Below, piece after piece: positions 38,822-47,217 of a stretch of 60,857 nucleotides of DNA. Origin of the DNA: Pseudomonadota bacterium (GTDB lineage: Bacteria; Pseudomonadota; Gammaproteobacteria; Burkholderiales; JABEVD01); assembly GCA_021802545.1 (NCBI GenBank), contig JAJZRS010000017.1, forward strand, positions 1 through 60,857. Reading direction: 5' to 3'. Numbering within the stretch: position 1 is the stretch's first letter; every line of letters begins with the position of its first letter. The notes below the pieces were generated by a model, which worked only from the letters and a program-made list of their open reading frames with translations, did no database searches and was not told the origin of the DNA. Both the position numbers and the translations under genes were made by a program.

Positions 38822-39772
38822 ATGTTTTCGATTCAGAACATTCCGCCGCTCGCCACGCTTCCCTATGCATATCGCATCCGTTCTCTGCTGCAGGAACCAA
38901 TGGGAAATGGACACGGAGTCCGTTACACCGTGGAGCTCTATCATGAACTCGCCCAATTGCGAGTGACCTTCACCCGATCCCAACCTGACATCAGGCTCAG
39001 GGTGAACAAGCTGGTATCGATTCGCTGGAAGCTTCCGGTGTCGTCTTCTGACGGCGCCATCCATATCACCAGGCTAGCCCTGATCGAACGGCCGTTGCGG
39101 CAGTTCAACCCATTCGATACGGTGCCGCCATCCTGGGTGTCGGACAGACAGCTTGTCACCTCTGCAAGGGATATGCACGACCGGCTTCCAGGAAATCTCC
39201 ACCATCTCTATTGTGCGGTGATGTGGGATGGATTCCGATTCCGCCGCTTCTGTGAAGCCCCCTCTTCCCTGAATGATCATCATGCATACAGGAACGGGAA
39301 TCTGAGGCACACGATTGAAACAGCCGACAACGCGCTGGCAATCGCGAAATCGTTTCCTCAGGCCAACATAGGCATTTGTCTCGCTGCCGCCCTACTACAC
39401 GATGTCGGCAAGGCTGACGAATATGTCAGTTGTGGCCCCGATTACTGGACCATGTCTGACAGGGGCAAACTTGTCGGACATCGCAATACGGTCCAGGAAT
39501 GGATTTCTGCTGCCCTTTCCACCAATCGGATCAACCTGCCTGAATCGGTTTATTACTCCCTGATTCACGCACTGACGGCAGCACCCAACGCCGAGTGGCT
39601 GGGCATACGAAATCCGGTTACACCGGAAGCCATGATCCTCAGTTTCGCCGACCGACTTAGTGCTGAGAAGGACATGACTCTGGCTCTGGCCAGCAAGAAC
39701 GGGGGTTGGGGCAACAAGCACCCCCATCGCAAGGGTAAGCCTTTCACGCTTCCCGCTGAAACCATCATTTGA
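38822..39772 (+). CDS. HD-domain phosphohydrolase/nuclease of the integrase operon
   Basis: A 316-residue protein. The N-terminal half (about 1-150) is beta-rich and OB-like (LRVTFTRSQPDIRLRVNKLVSIRW); the C-terminal half is an HD domain (LRHTIETADNALAIAKSF, AAALLHDVGKADEY, KLVGHRNTVQEW). OB plus HD recalls the YhaM-type 3'-5' exoribonuclease. AAGGAG precedes ATG 38822; the TTG two codons earlier is less likely. It begins 3 nt after the integrase, so it is part of the element's core operon; the function there is unknown. Confidence 0.8.
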   Translation: MFSIQNIPPLATLPYAYRIRSLLQEPMGNGHGVRYTVELYHELAQLRVTFTRSQPDIRLRVNKLVSIRWKLPVSSSDGAIHITRLALIERPLRQFNPFDTVPPSWVSDRQLVTSARDMHDRLPGNLHHLYCAVMWDGFRFRRFCEAPSSLNDHHAYRNGNLRHTIETADNALAIAKSFPQANIGICLAAALLHDVGKADEYVSCGPDYWTMSDRGKLVGHRNTVQEWISAALSTNRINLPESVYYSLIHALTAAPNAEWLGIRNPVTPEAMILSFADRLSAEKDMTLALASKNGGWGNKHPHRKGKPFTLPAETII

Positions 39773-39786
39773 TCAGGAGAGAACAC

Positions 39787-40086
39787 ATGGGTATTTTTGG
39801 TAATGATGCAGATCTGGACAACTTCATGCGCAAGTTCCAGTATGAAGACGAGCGCGTCACTCACCTGCTCGACATGTTTGACGACTTCGTCTACTTCGTC
39901 CGTGACTACGACGATAATTTCGAGCTGGATGACAAGGATCTGGACAAGATCGTGCTTACTGGGTACCGCAATACCGGATTTGGCATTCTGCTTGCTCTGC
40001 TGCAGCTCGGTCATATCACCACCATGGATTTTCACATGAGGCTGCATGCCCTGAATTCAGTGTTTTTCAGGAAGGTGAAAGTTTAA
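39787..40086 (+). CDS. Acidic protein of unknown function
   Basis: A 99-residue protein starting at ATG 39787 (AGGAGAG upstream) and rich in Asp/Phe (DADLDNFMRKFQYEDERVTHLLDMFDDFVYFVRDYDDNF). No recognised domain. It follows the HD gene by 14 nt and closes the integrase operon. A stable hairpin lies shortly after the stop. Confidence 0.7.
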   Translation: MGIFGNDADLDNFMRKFQYEDERVTHLLDMFDDFVYFVRDYDDNFELDDKDLDKIVLTGYRNTGFGILLALLQLGHITTMDFHMRLHALNSVFFRKVKV

Positions 40087-40095
40087 CTGCATCTC

Positions 40096-40126
40096 ATCGG
40101 AGGGGGATGCATAAGCATCCCCTACC
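40096..40126 (+). terminator. Terminator-like hairpin after the integrase operon
   Basis: GGGGATGC-ATAA-GCATCCCC (40103-40122) is a perfect 8-bp stem, extended by CGG/CCG on the flanks. The U-run is missing, so termination strength is uncertain. Confidence 0.5.
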
Positions 40127-40198
40127 GAATCATCACAATTCTTTGGACATTCTCGGAATCATGTATATTGAACAACTGACGGACCGAAAGGAGAAATC

Positions 40199-40321
40199 AT
40201 GAGCGTTTCAACTGCCATCTACTGGGCTGAAGGCATTACCGCCTTGGCAGCCATTATCGGAACCTACATCGCGTATCGATCCAGAAAGAAGGAGGACTCA
40301 TCCGAGCAGCCCCGGGATTGA
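40199..40321 (+). CDS. 40-residue single-pass membrane protein
   Basis: AAAGGAGAAATC precedes ATG 40199. The product has a hydrophobic helix (WAEGITALAAIIGTYIAY) followed by a basic/acidic tail (RSRKKEDSSEQPRD). The strong ribosome site and clean membrane topology support a real gene, perhaps an element-encoded small membrane effector or holin-like protein. No homolog is recognised. The stretch 40322-40575 after it is AT-rich and holds no other gene. Confidence 0.6.
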   Translation: MSVSTAIYWAEGITALAAIIGTYIAYRSRKKEDSSEQPRD

Positions 40322-40575
40322 ATGCCCTTCACATTGCAAGGTCTTGCATGAACGAATTAGGGAAGTGCAGCAAGCCGAGTCTCCCTGCACTTGAATTTCA
40401 CCCCAAAATGCAAGGCGAATTGTCACCCAACAACCACTCTCAGAAAATTTTCTCTAAAAATCCTTAAAAATTCCACTCAAAACCACGAAATATGGCATTT
40501 TTTGCCCTTTTTCCTTTGATAAATTTGATCAGAAATGCAATATAGTAGATGTCAGCCCAATTTCAGGAGAACGAA

Positions 40576-41358
40576 ATGCTAGCTGACGCAACGATTAAAA
40601 TTCTCACTCTGCAAGTACGAGGAGTTCAAGCTTCATGGAACGATACCGGGTGTTCCATTGAACATAATATTTTCAAGAAAGTTGTCAACAAGGCCGCATC
40701 GAGCTTAGAAGCGTATATCAGAACGCTCGGAATTCTGAGCGATTTCAAGATCATTGACAGATTTGATTCCAATGGTAGCGCTTGGATTGAAGTTCACCAA
40801 AAGCAAACAAATCATGAACTAGATGGAATCAACTCTGAAATTTCTGCACTGCGTGAACAAATCTCCACACAGCTTTCCCGGCATGTGGAAGTAGTGAACG
40901 CAATCTCCAAAGGAGATGAACTCCGTTCCTCACTAGCAGACCAAAACCACAAAGCAATCAGTGCACTAGAAGCCTTCATGTCCAGCGTTGATAACGTGGA
41001 ATTGGAGTTCAATTTCAACGACAATAAGAAAAATACCGTTATACAGTCGATCAAACCGATCGATGGACGCATCATTGATCAGGAACCAAAAACAGTCTCT
41101 GGATTTTCCAGAAACTTCGATGAGGTGGACGAAACCGTTACGTTGCACCGAAGTGATGATTTTCGCGGAAATCTCGTACTTCGCGTGAAAGATGCAGCCA
41201 AGCGCAAGCCGTTGATCTTGGCCCAACTGGAAGGCCGACTTCTGACTGTACAATATATTCCTCAAGTCCATTCGCTTCGCCCAGACAAGGAACTTCCATC
41301 TGGCGAATTAGACGAAATCATCTCCGTAGGCCCAATGCAGACCGATTTCACATTTTGA
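40576..41358 (+). CDS. Hypothetical coiled-coil protein
   Basis: A 260-residue protein starting at ATG 40576 with AGGAGAACGAA upstream. The N-terminal part (about 10-90) is mixed; residues 95-135 are a probable coiled coil (ELDGINSEISALREQISTQLSRHVEVVNAISKG); the C-terminal part is beta-rich (ETVTLHRSDDFRGNLVLRVKDAAKR). No family recognised. It converges on the giant recombinase gene with an 11-nt overlap at the 3' ends. Lower GC than the metal island. Confidence 0.7.
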   Translation: MLADATIKILTLQVRGVQASWNDTGCSIEHNIFKKVVNKAASSLEAYIRTLGILSDFKIIDRFDSNGSAWIEVHQKQTNHELDGINSEISALREQISTQLSRHVEVVNAISKGDELRSSLADQNHKAISALEAFMSSVDNVELEFNFNDNKKNTVIQSIKPIDGRIIDQEPKTVSGFSRNFDEVDETVTLHRSDDFRGNLVLRVKDAAKRKPLILAQLEGRLLTVQYIPQVHSLRPDKELPSGELDEIISVGPMQTDFTF

Positions 41359-44300
41359 ATGGATCGCTTTGACCAGAAATCTTTTGCCTAGCTGAGAGCA
41401 AAACTGCACTCAAAAAGAATTGGTGATTCAGTTTCTTCATCGAGAGCGACTGACCAAGTTTTGGGTTGCCAATTTCCTCTTTTGAGGTTTGAGCAACCAA
41501 CAAGGTTGGCGATTTTATCGTGCCCAATGGCGTTCGCTTGTTTGAACGATAATTGTCGGCTCGCTGAACGACATTTATTTTCTCAGTGCTATTCCATTCG
41601 GGAAATTTCGATGGAGAATTTCCGGCCAGGATGATTTTCTGCTTTTCAATTCCCAGGACACCAAGCATTTCGACAATCGCCTCGAGATCATCCCCATATG
41701 GAATTCTCAGGCCGCTTTGTGTTGCCTCATAACACCTTTCCCATGCCTCAATTCCACGCGCCAGCATGGGAAGTTTCTTTGGATTGTCGAATACTTCTTT
41801 GAATTTCGGAATCAGCCCAATTGCCTTGCCTGTCATAAGTTTTGCAAGTTTGTCGCTTTTTTTCAAAGGTATACTAGTAATTTCCCGCCTATATACTCGA
41901 TAGCCAGTCATTCTTTCTATTTGCTTCGCAGCATCAGCTATGGCCTTTATTTCCGTTTCGTCGCGCACATAACGACTTGCAATCCTGGCAATTCCAAAGC
42001 CATTCACAATGTCTGTCAGGATGAGATGAACCAGTTTGGTTGATGCGACAAGTTGAGCAGGCTGTGTCGACATGGTCACCCCCATACTGAATGGCTGATC
42101 TTCAACCCGAGATTCCAGATCTTCCTGATTCTGATTTCGAGCCAACCATGACAATGCGATACTGTAAGTGCTTTCACCTTTTCTCTTATGTGAGGTGACA
42201 TTCAGCAAATTCTGGTTCATCCCCGACAGCCTGGATACATCTGCATTTTTCAGATTCGCCAGCTGACTCACATGTTCATGCAGGGCCAAGTCCAGGGAAT
42301 GTCCGTAATGCCAAACCGTCGTTCGTGGCGAAGTATGACCCAGCCCCTGTGATATAGCCCAGACAATACGACGGGTAGGTGAGGCCCCCCCCAGATGAAA
42401 CTCATGAAATTCTGAGGCAGATCTGGTTTTATCTTTGATCGAAATCCAATCCGCTCCATTGTTCGCCAGGAATCCAGGGGACGTGGAGGAAAGTGCCAGT
42501 GAAATTGCTGAAGTTCCTGCTCCATGTCTCATGTGATGGATCTTGATTCCAGGGTCCCCACTCACTTGGCGCAATGCCTGCGTGATATTTCGCGACAGAT
42601 GATGCCTGACCTCAAGCATGCGTGCTTCATCTTCCTCACCAAAGAGCGCCCCCCATGGATCATCCCTTGCCACTGTTTTACGATGATCCAGCCAATCCTT
42701 CAAAAGACATAATTCTTCATCATCCAGTCTATCCAGCCATGGAATTTGCCTGATTCCCGCACGCGTCTTCGTCTTGCCATAAATTCCGCTCCGGACCAAT
42801 AGAACATTTCTAATGTCCAGAACCAGATCGCTTACCGTTAGCCGCATCAACTCACCCAGCCGAATGCCAGTACGGTACAAAAGAATCAGTGCAACCACAT
42901 GCAATTGTCGGTCGCGCTTTCCAAGAGCCGGATGCTGTCCCAGCAAGGTTTTAGCACGAAGGTATTCCACATAGTTCAACATATTTGCCGACACCCTGGA
43001 ATTGCCAGTTGTCATCCCCGGAAAAATTTCATCCCAATCCAGTTCCAGTACATCAAACTCCCCCTCGCAGAATTCATGGAACCAGCGCAACGATTGAGCC
43101 CTGGAAGCCAAATTTTCCTCTGATCCATAATCAATCACCCTTTGATAGATGTCCGTCAGCTCCGCCTCTGATAATTCCAGGAAGTCACAATCTGATGCAA
43201 ATTCAACCAATGGTCTCGCAATGTCTGTTACATAGCTGTAGACCGTTCCAACTGATGGATTGCGCCTGGCAACAGTACCTTCAGTTGCCTGATGATCAGC
43301 CCATGCAAAAATCGCAAAGAGAACTGAAGGCATGCCCCCATGCTTACTCGCCAAATGGTGAAGATTTCTGGATAAAGCCGCGAGGCGATTTTTCCTTTCA
43401 CCTGTTCTGTTCTTCGCCCCGGATGTAGAAGCTGGAAATTCCTGTCTGATGGCATCAAGAAGTCCCTTGTATATCTCTTTTGCCAATACCTGATTTTCAC
43501 TTCCAGGATTATGTCGCTGAATACAGGTTTCCCTGGGACTTGCTTCATGGGTTAAGGCCAATCTGAGTCGTCGCCCGGTCAGAAGACGTAACCATGCACC
43601 TTCAGAGAGGGATGCTGAATTAACATCACCAAACGCAAATGCGCGCAACAACCCTGGAAGATTCAAAGTGAAATATGCCTTGGCTGCGTGAATGAGATCC
43701 TGAAGAGATCTCATCTCCGTGATATCAGAATCAGGAACGACCCTTTTCAATAGATCGGTTACAGCCGCCCGCAAATGATGACTTCTGACTACTTGAACGC
43801 TCCTGCTTCTTGAATTGTAGCGAGCGATCAAGAGCGCTGATCCGGGATCTGCGAACCAGCGCTGGATGCTACCCGTTGTGGAATCATCAAAATCAGTCCA
43901 GAGCAGTCCTCTGAATGCATGCGCCGAATTCAAGATGGCTGGCATCTCCTTGACTAACGAGTCCCGCAGCAGGGCACCTCCAAGGACAGCAGACATAACT
44001 ATTAGTGCAATTTGCTGTGTATGGTTTAACGATTCAAAGTCTTCTGCCAAAGACGGCAGTTTCTGTCGATACCATGCAGCGCTTGCCGCTGCCGACAAGG
44101 TATCATGATGAAATACGGCATCCTCTACATCCAGATCAGTTGCCCAGCCTGGAATCGAGGATGGCTTAAGGGTATGTCGATGTAACCGGACAAATCGCAC
44201 CAGGTAGTTCAGCCTCCTGCCCAACCGCTCTGGTGCATCGATACTCCGACTGATAATTTCATTTCGAAAAACTTCCAGAAATTCATCCCCTGAGCTTTCA

Positions 44301-46852
44301 CGCAATGTATTTGCTTTGGCAGCGGCATAAGCTCCGCGAACAACCTTGCGATCCACTTCCGTAGAATCGAAGTGATCTGAAGCTTTGCCGAACACGTCTG
44401 GTTCGCCCTCATCACCTAGCTTCTTTCTATACTTCTCGAAGTGCGGCAATGATTTCCTTAGGTGCTTGAGACCTGATACTGAGATCCATCCTTGTTTTTT
44501 GAGGACTTCTCCCAAGGGATTGACAATAGCTTCCTTCCATTGCGCTGGACTCAAGGCAGAAAACTTTCCGAAACCATATTGTCCGTTTTCAACATGCGCC
44601 AACAAGATGGCTATGTGCTCTGCAGTGCAACCTTCATTTCTCAATCCCGTTGCCAAGAAATGTCTGAATGCGTTCCCTTCATAGGGAAAGCCGGTTATTT
44701 GAACTACTGACGTAATATCGATTGCAACAGCATTCAAATCCTCATCAAGAATGAAGAAAAATGGCATGAGCATTCTTCTTGGTGGGCTAACCAGAAGGTC
44801 AATCTTTGTCGACAACCCGGGTTCAGCATCAAAAAGCCGCGCCGCAAGATTGTGGAGATGCTTTTCATAGTTGGTGAATTGGTGAGCCACCATCTCTGAA
44901 AGAGGGATCAATCGAATCCGTGTGGCAGGACTGGTGATCTTGTCGGATATGAGCGCCCACCCATTATTCAAGTCGTACGAAGAAGGATTGAATGTGTACG
45001 TGGAAGATGGGCGATGACCACTTCCCGCTAGCGCCATCAAAAAAGTATAGCTGGAAATCATGTTATGTGCGGCGATGACTTCAGCACGAGTCTTGGCGCT
45101 ACGACATTGCATGTCCACCGATTTTCCAAGACCCTGTATCCATTCCATCAGCTTGTCAGGATCAGGTAATTGTCGGGACCCAAAAGGCAGAAACGTGTCT
45201 CCTTCCAGTGTTGTTGGGGTCAATCCAATGGAGGAAATTGCCTGGCTGTATATTTCCTGCCATTCGCCTTGTTCAAAAGAAGCATAGTAGAGGCCTATGC
45301 TTGGTGCATGCTCGGTGTTCCCCAATGTCGCGATTGTTCCGACCTCATCTCGTGACAATGCATACATCCTCTGGAACATGATTCCGCGTAGCCAGGATAC
45401 ATTTGCCCGCGATCTTGCATCCAGCCGTACCGACCTGCAAAAATCGCTTGCCAGATTTTCCAGATCGTCAGCTGTACAGTTTAGTGCCACCCCCAAGGTG
45501 TTACCATCCTTGCCAAGCTTGATGAGCGCAGCCAACAGCTCCGCAGACAATGGCAAAAAACATCCTTCCCCCGTTTTTTTCAACCAGGCTGATTGCTCAA
45601 CGGTTGGAGTAAACCTATCGAATGAGGGAAAAGGAGAATACCAACATGATCTGTCAATGAGAAACGCCGGCATAGGCAAAATCTCTTGCTGCTCACCATC
45701 GATGATCATGAACTCGGCAAGGTCCGCAGGACTTCTGGATGTAATGATCGATAGCCCTGCGATCAGAGCACCAAGTTGTTTTTCATCATCATCTGACTGT
45801 AGTGAAGAAACCACTGCGCTGACCAAGGTAGACACTTCATGCTCATTCAGCACTTCCCAGGAATAAGGCAAAAACTGGTTGTCGAATTCGGTAGCGAATC
45901 TGGCTTCTAGCCCGTGAAAAACTTGCGTATTTATTTCAGGCAGCTCATCGTCATTCCTCACAGCTGGGGCTTCTGCCAAGGATGCAGACAAGTCAGTTTC
46001 CGCGGCATCCACCCCTGGTTGACTTGTTGACGGTTTGCGCAAAACAACCTTGCGCGGAGTTACGACATTGGGGCGCTCCGTAGCAACGGTACGTCTTACC
46101 CGTTTCCCACGAACCTTCCATTCGTCGGCATTCCCAAAATCTCGAGCCTGGTGATTTGATTCTGATTTGGTTTTAGCAGCCAGATCATAAAACTTACCGG
46201 TGTTGGAATCTGCAACTGACAGCCGTTGTTGAACATCAAGAGCAAGCTTTTGAGTTTTTTTGGCGACAACGGAACCAGCTGAGGAAGTTGTGATTGCCTC
46301 TATCAAATCCTGCAATGAAACACACTCATCAGGAATGAAGGACAACTCGGCAAACCTCCCTTCTTTCCTGAGCAGTCTCAGATCATCAAGAAAATTTTTG
46401 AATCCACGCGGGACGGGATTCCAGGGTTCATCGCCGAGCCAAATTGAAACAAGCAGCAATCCTGAGATAAGCAAAAATTTTGTAGTGGCAGGGGCGGCCT
46501 CTCTCGCCGATTTATTCTGTGTAAACACGGAAAAAACCGGATAATCATCGTAATGTCCACGCATGCAATTGCGGTCAACTTTATCCGATGATCTTTCGAA
46601 GAAGGATTTATGCTGATCTAACGAATAGAGAAACTGGTGAAAATCAGCGACCGATTTTGATTCGGGAATGAGCTTATGTATCGCCTCTCCTGCTGCACAC
46701 ATATTTGGAATCGCATCGGAAAGTCCGAGAAAACTGACTGGCGCATCGAAATACTTGAGAAGCCGCTGAAAGCTGGAAACATCAATCCCGACGTCGGCCA
46801 GGCGGGAAAATAGATTTTTGTTAGGGGTGACCAATGGTCTCTTTCTCAGCAA
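41348..46852 (-). CDS. 1834-residue protein with two tyrosine-recombinase-like catalytic regions
   Basis: Starts at TTG 46852 with TGAGGAAA upstream. The C-terminal recombinase domain is complete: R1331 in TGIRLGEL, a Lys/Arg turn (KTKTRAGIRQIPW), H1439 and R1442 in HHMRHGAGT, H1506 in GLGHTSPR, and Tyr1516 in VWHYGHSL. Residues about 600-770 look like a second, degenerate domain: R614 in GSGHRPSS, NAFRHFLATGLR (Asn727 where His is expected, R730, H731), H753 in LLAHVENG and Tyr759. The rest is mostly helical, with a basic linker at about 240-280. I do not recognise a named family. Probable mobile-element recombinase; the left half may be structural or DNA-binding. Confidence 0.8.
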   Translation of the reverse strand: MLRKRPLVTPNKNLFSRLADVGIDVSSFQRLLKYFDAPVSFLGLSDAIPNMCAAGEAIHKLIPESKSVADFHQFLYSLDQHKSFFERSSDKVDRNCMRGHYDDYPVFSVFTQNKSAREAAPATTKFLLISGLLLVSIWLGDEPWNPVPRGFKNFLDDLRLLRKEGRFAELSFIPDECVSLQDLIEAITTSSAGSVVAKKTQKLALDVQQRLSVADSNTGKFYDLAAKTKSESNHQARDFGNADEWKVRGKRVRRTVATERPNVVTPRKVVLRKPSTSQPGVDAAETDLSASLAEAPAVRNDDELPEINTQVFHGLEARFATEFDNQFLPYSWEVLNEHEVSTLVSAVVSSLQSDDDEKQLGALIAGLSIITSRSPADLAEFMIIDGEQQEILPMPAFLIDRSCWYSPFPSFDRFTPTVEQSAWLKKTGEGCFLPLSAELLAALIKLGKDGNTLGVALNCTADDLENLASDFCRSVRLDARSRANVSWLRGIMFQRMYALSRDEVGTIATLGNTEHAPSIGLYYASFEQGEWQEIYSQAISSIGLTPTTLEGDTFLPFGSRQLPDPDKLMEWIQGLGKSVDMQCRSAKTRAEVIAAHNMISSYTFLMALAGSGHRPSSTYTFNPSSYDLNNGWALISDKITSPATRIRLIPLSEMVAHQFTNYEKHLHNLAARLFDAEPGLSTKIDLLVSPPRRMLMPFFFILDEDLNAVAIDITSVVQITGFPYEGNAFRHFLATGLRNEGCTAEHIAILLAHVENGQYGFGKFSALSPAQWKEAIVNPLGEVLKKQGWISVSGLKHLRKSLPHFEKYRKKLGDEGEPDVFGKASDHFDSTEVDRKVVRGAYAAAKANTLRESSGDEFLEVFRNEIISRSIDAPERLGRRLNYLVRFVRLHRHTLKPSSIPGWATDLDVEDAVFHHDTLSAAASAAWYRQKLPSLAEDFESLNHTQQIALIVMSAVLGGALLRDSLVKEMPAILNSAHAFRGLLWTDFDDSTTGSIQRWFADPGSALLIARYNSRSRSVQVVRSHHLRAAVTDLLKRVVPDSDITEMRSLQDLIHAAKAYFTLNLPGLLRAFAFGDVNSASLSEGAWLRLLTGRRLRLALTHEASPRETCIQRHNPGSENQVLAKEIYKGLLDAIRQEFPASTSGAKNRTGERKNRLAALSRNLHHLASKHGGMPSVLFAIFAWADHQATEGTVARRNPSVGTVYSYVTDIARPLVEFASDCDFLELSEAELTDIYQRVIDYGSEENLASRAQSLRWFHEFCEGEFDVLELDWDEIFPGMTTGNSRVSANMLNYVEYLRAKTLLGQHPALGKRDRQLHVVALILLYRTGIRLGELMRLTVSDLVLDIRNVLLVRSGIYGKTKTRAGIRQIPWLDRLDDEELCLLKDWLDHRKTVARDDPWGALFGEEDEARMLEVRHHLSRNITQALRQVSGDPGIKIHHMRHGAGTSAISLALSSTSPGFLANNGADWISIKDKTRSASEFHEFHLGGASPTRRIVWAISQGLGHTSPRTTVWHYGHSLDLALHEHVSQLANLKNADVSRLSGMNQNLLNVTSHKRKGESTYSIALSWLARNQNQEDLESRVEDQPFSMGVTMSTQPAQLVASTKLVHLILTDIVNGFGIARIASRYVRDETEIKAIADAAKQIERMTGYRVYRREITSIPLKKSDKLAKLMTGKAIGLIPKFKEVFDNPKKLPMLARGIEAWERCYEATQSGLRIPYGDDLEAIVEMLGVLGIEKQKIILAGNSPSKFPEWNSTEKINVVQRADNYRSNKRTPLGTIKSPTLLVAQTSKEEIGNPKLGQSLSMKKLNHQFFLSAVLLSARQKISGQSDPFKM

Positions 46853-47112
46853 GTAATTTCCTCACGAGAAAGAGTATATGCACACAGACATTAACTTTCA
46901 ATACTACAGCGCCTTTATTATTAATACTTATGATATATAGCAACATATTGTTTATAAAAACTTAGCAAGTATATTCTTCAACTATTATTCTAACAATTAA
47001 CATGAGTATCACGTGTAATTGATTATATAATATATGATCTAAATGCTCGCTGAGAGCGTTGCAACCAACTGAGTTGAGTTTTCCTGGTCCGGCTTTGAAC
47101 GAAAATGACCCC
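46853..47112. other. AT-rich intergenic region between the giant recombinase and the primase-helicase
   Basis: No gene. The first part (to about 46950) is homologous to the region upstream of the decayed copy near 51122-51190, so it is part of a repeated 5' leader. Several TATA-like hexamers make a divergent promoter likely but none stands out. Confidence 0.5.
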
Positions 47113-47217
47113 ATGAGCGAACTTGGCAGGATAGCAGTGACAGGCAACCACGTTAAAGGCCAGATGCCCATTCACTTGAGTAAGGACTCAGCCTTTACAT
47201 CGGTATGTGCGGGATGA
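47113..47217 (+). CDS. Possible 34-residue leader ORF
   Basis: From ATG 47113 the frame reads MSELGRIAVTGNHVKGQ ... KDSAF ... and ends in a TGA that overlaps the next ATG (ATGA), so it could be translationally coupled to the primase-helicase. It has no clear ribosome site. It may be the rest of a longer AbrB- or integrase-like protein, or simply a leader. Low confidence. Confidence 0.3.
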   Translation: MSELGRIAVTGNHVKGQMPIHLSKDSAFTSVCAG

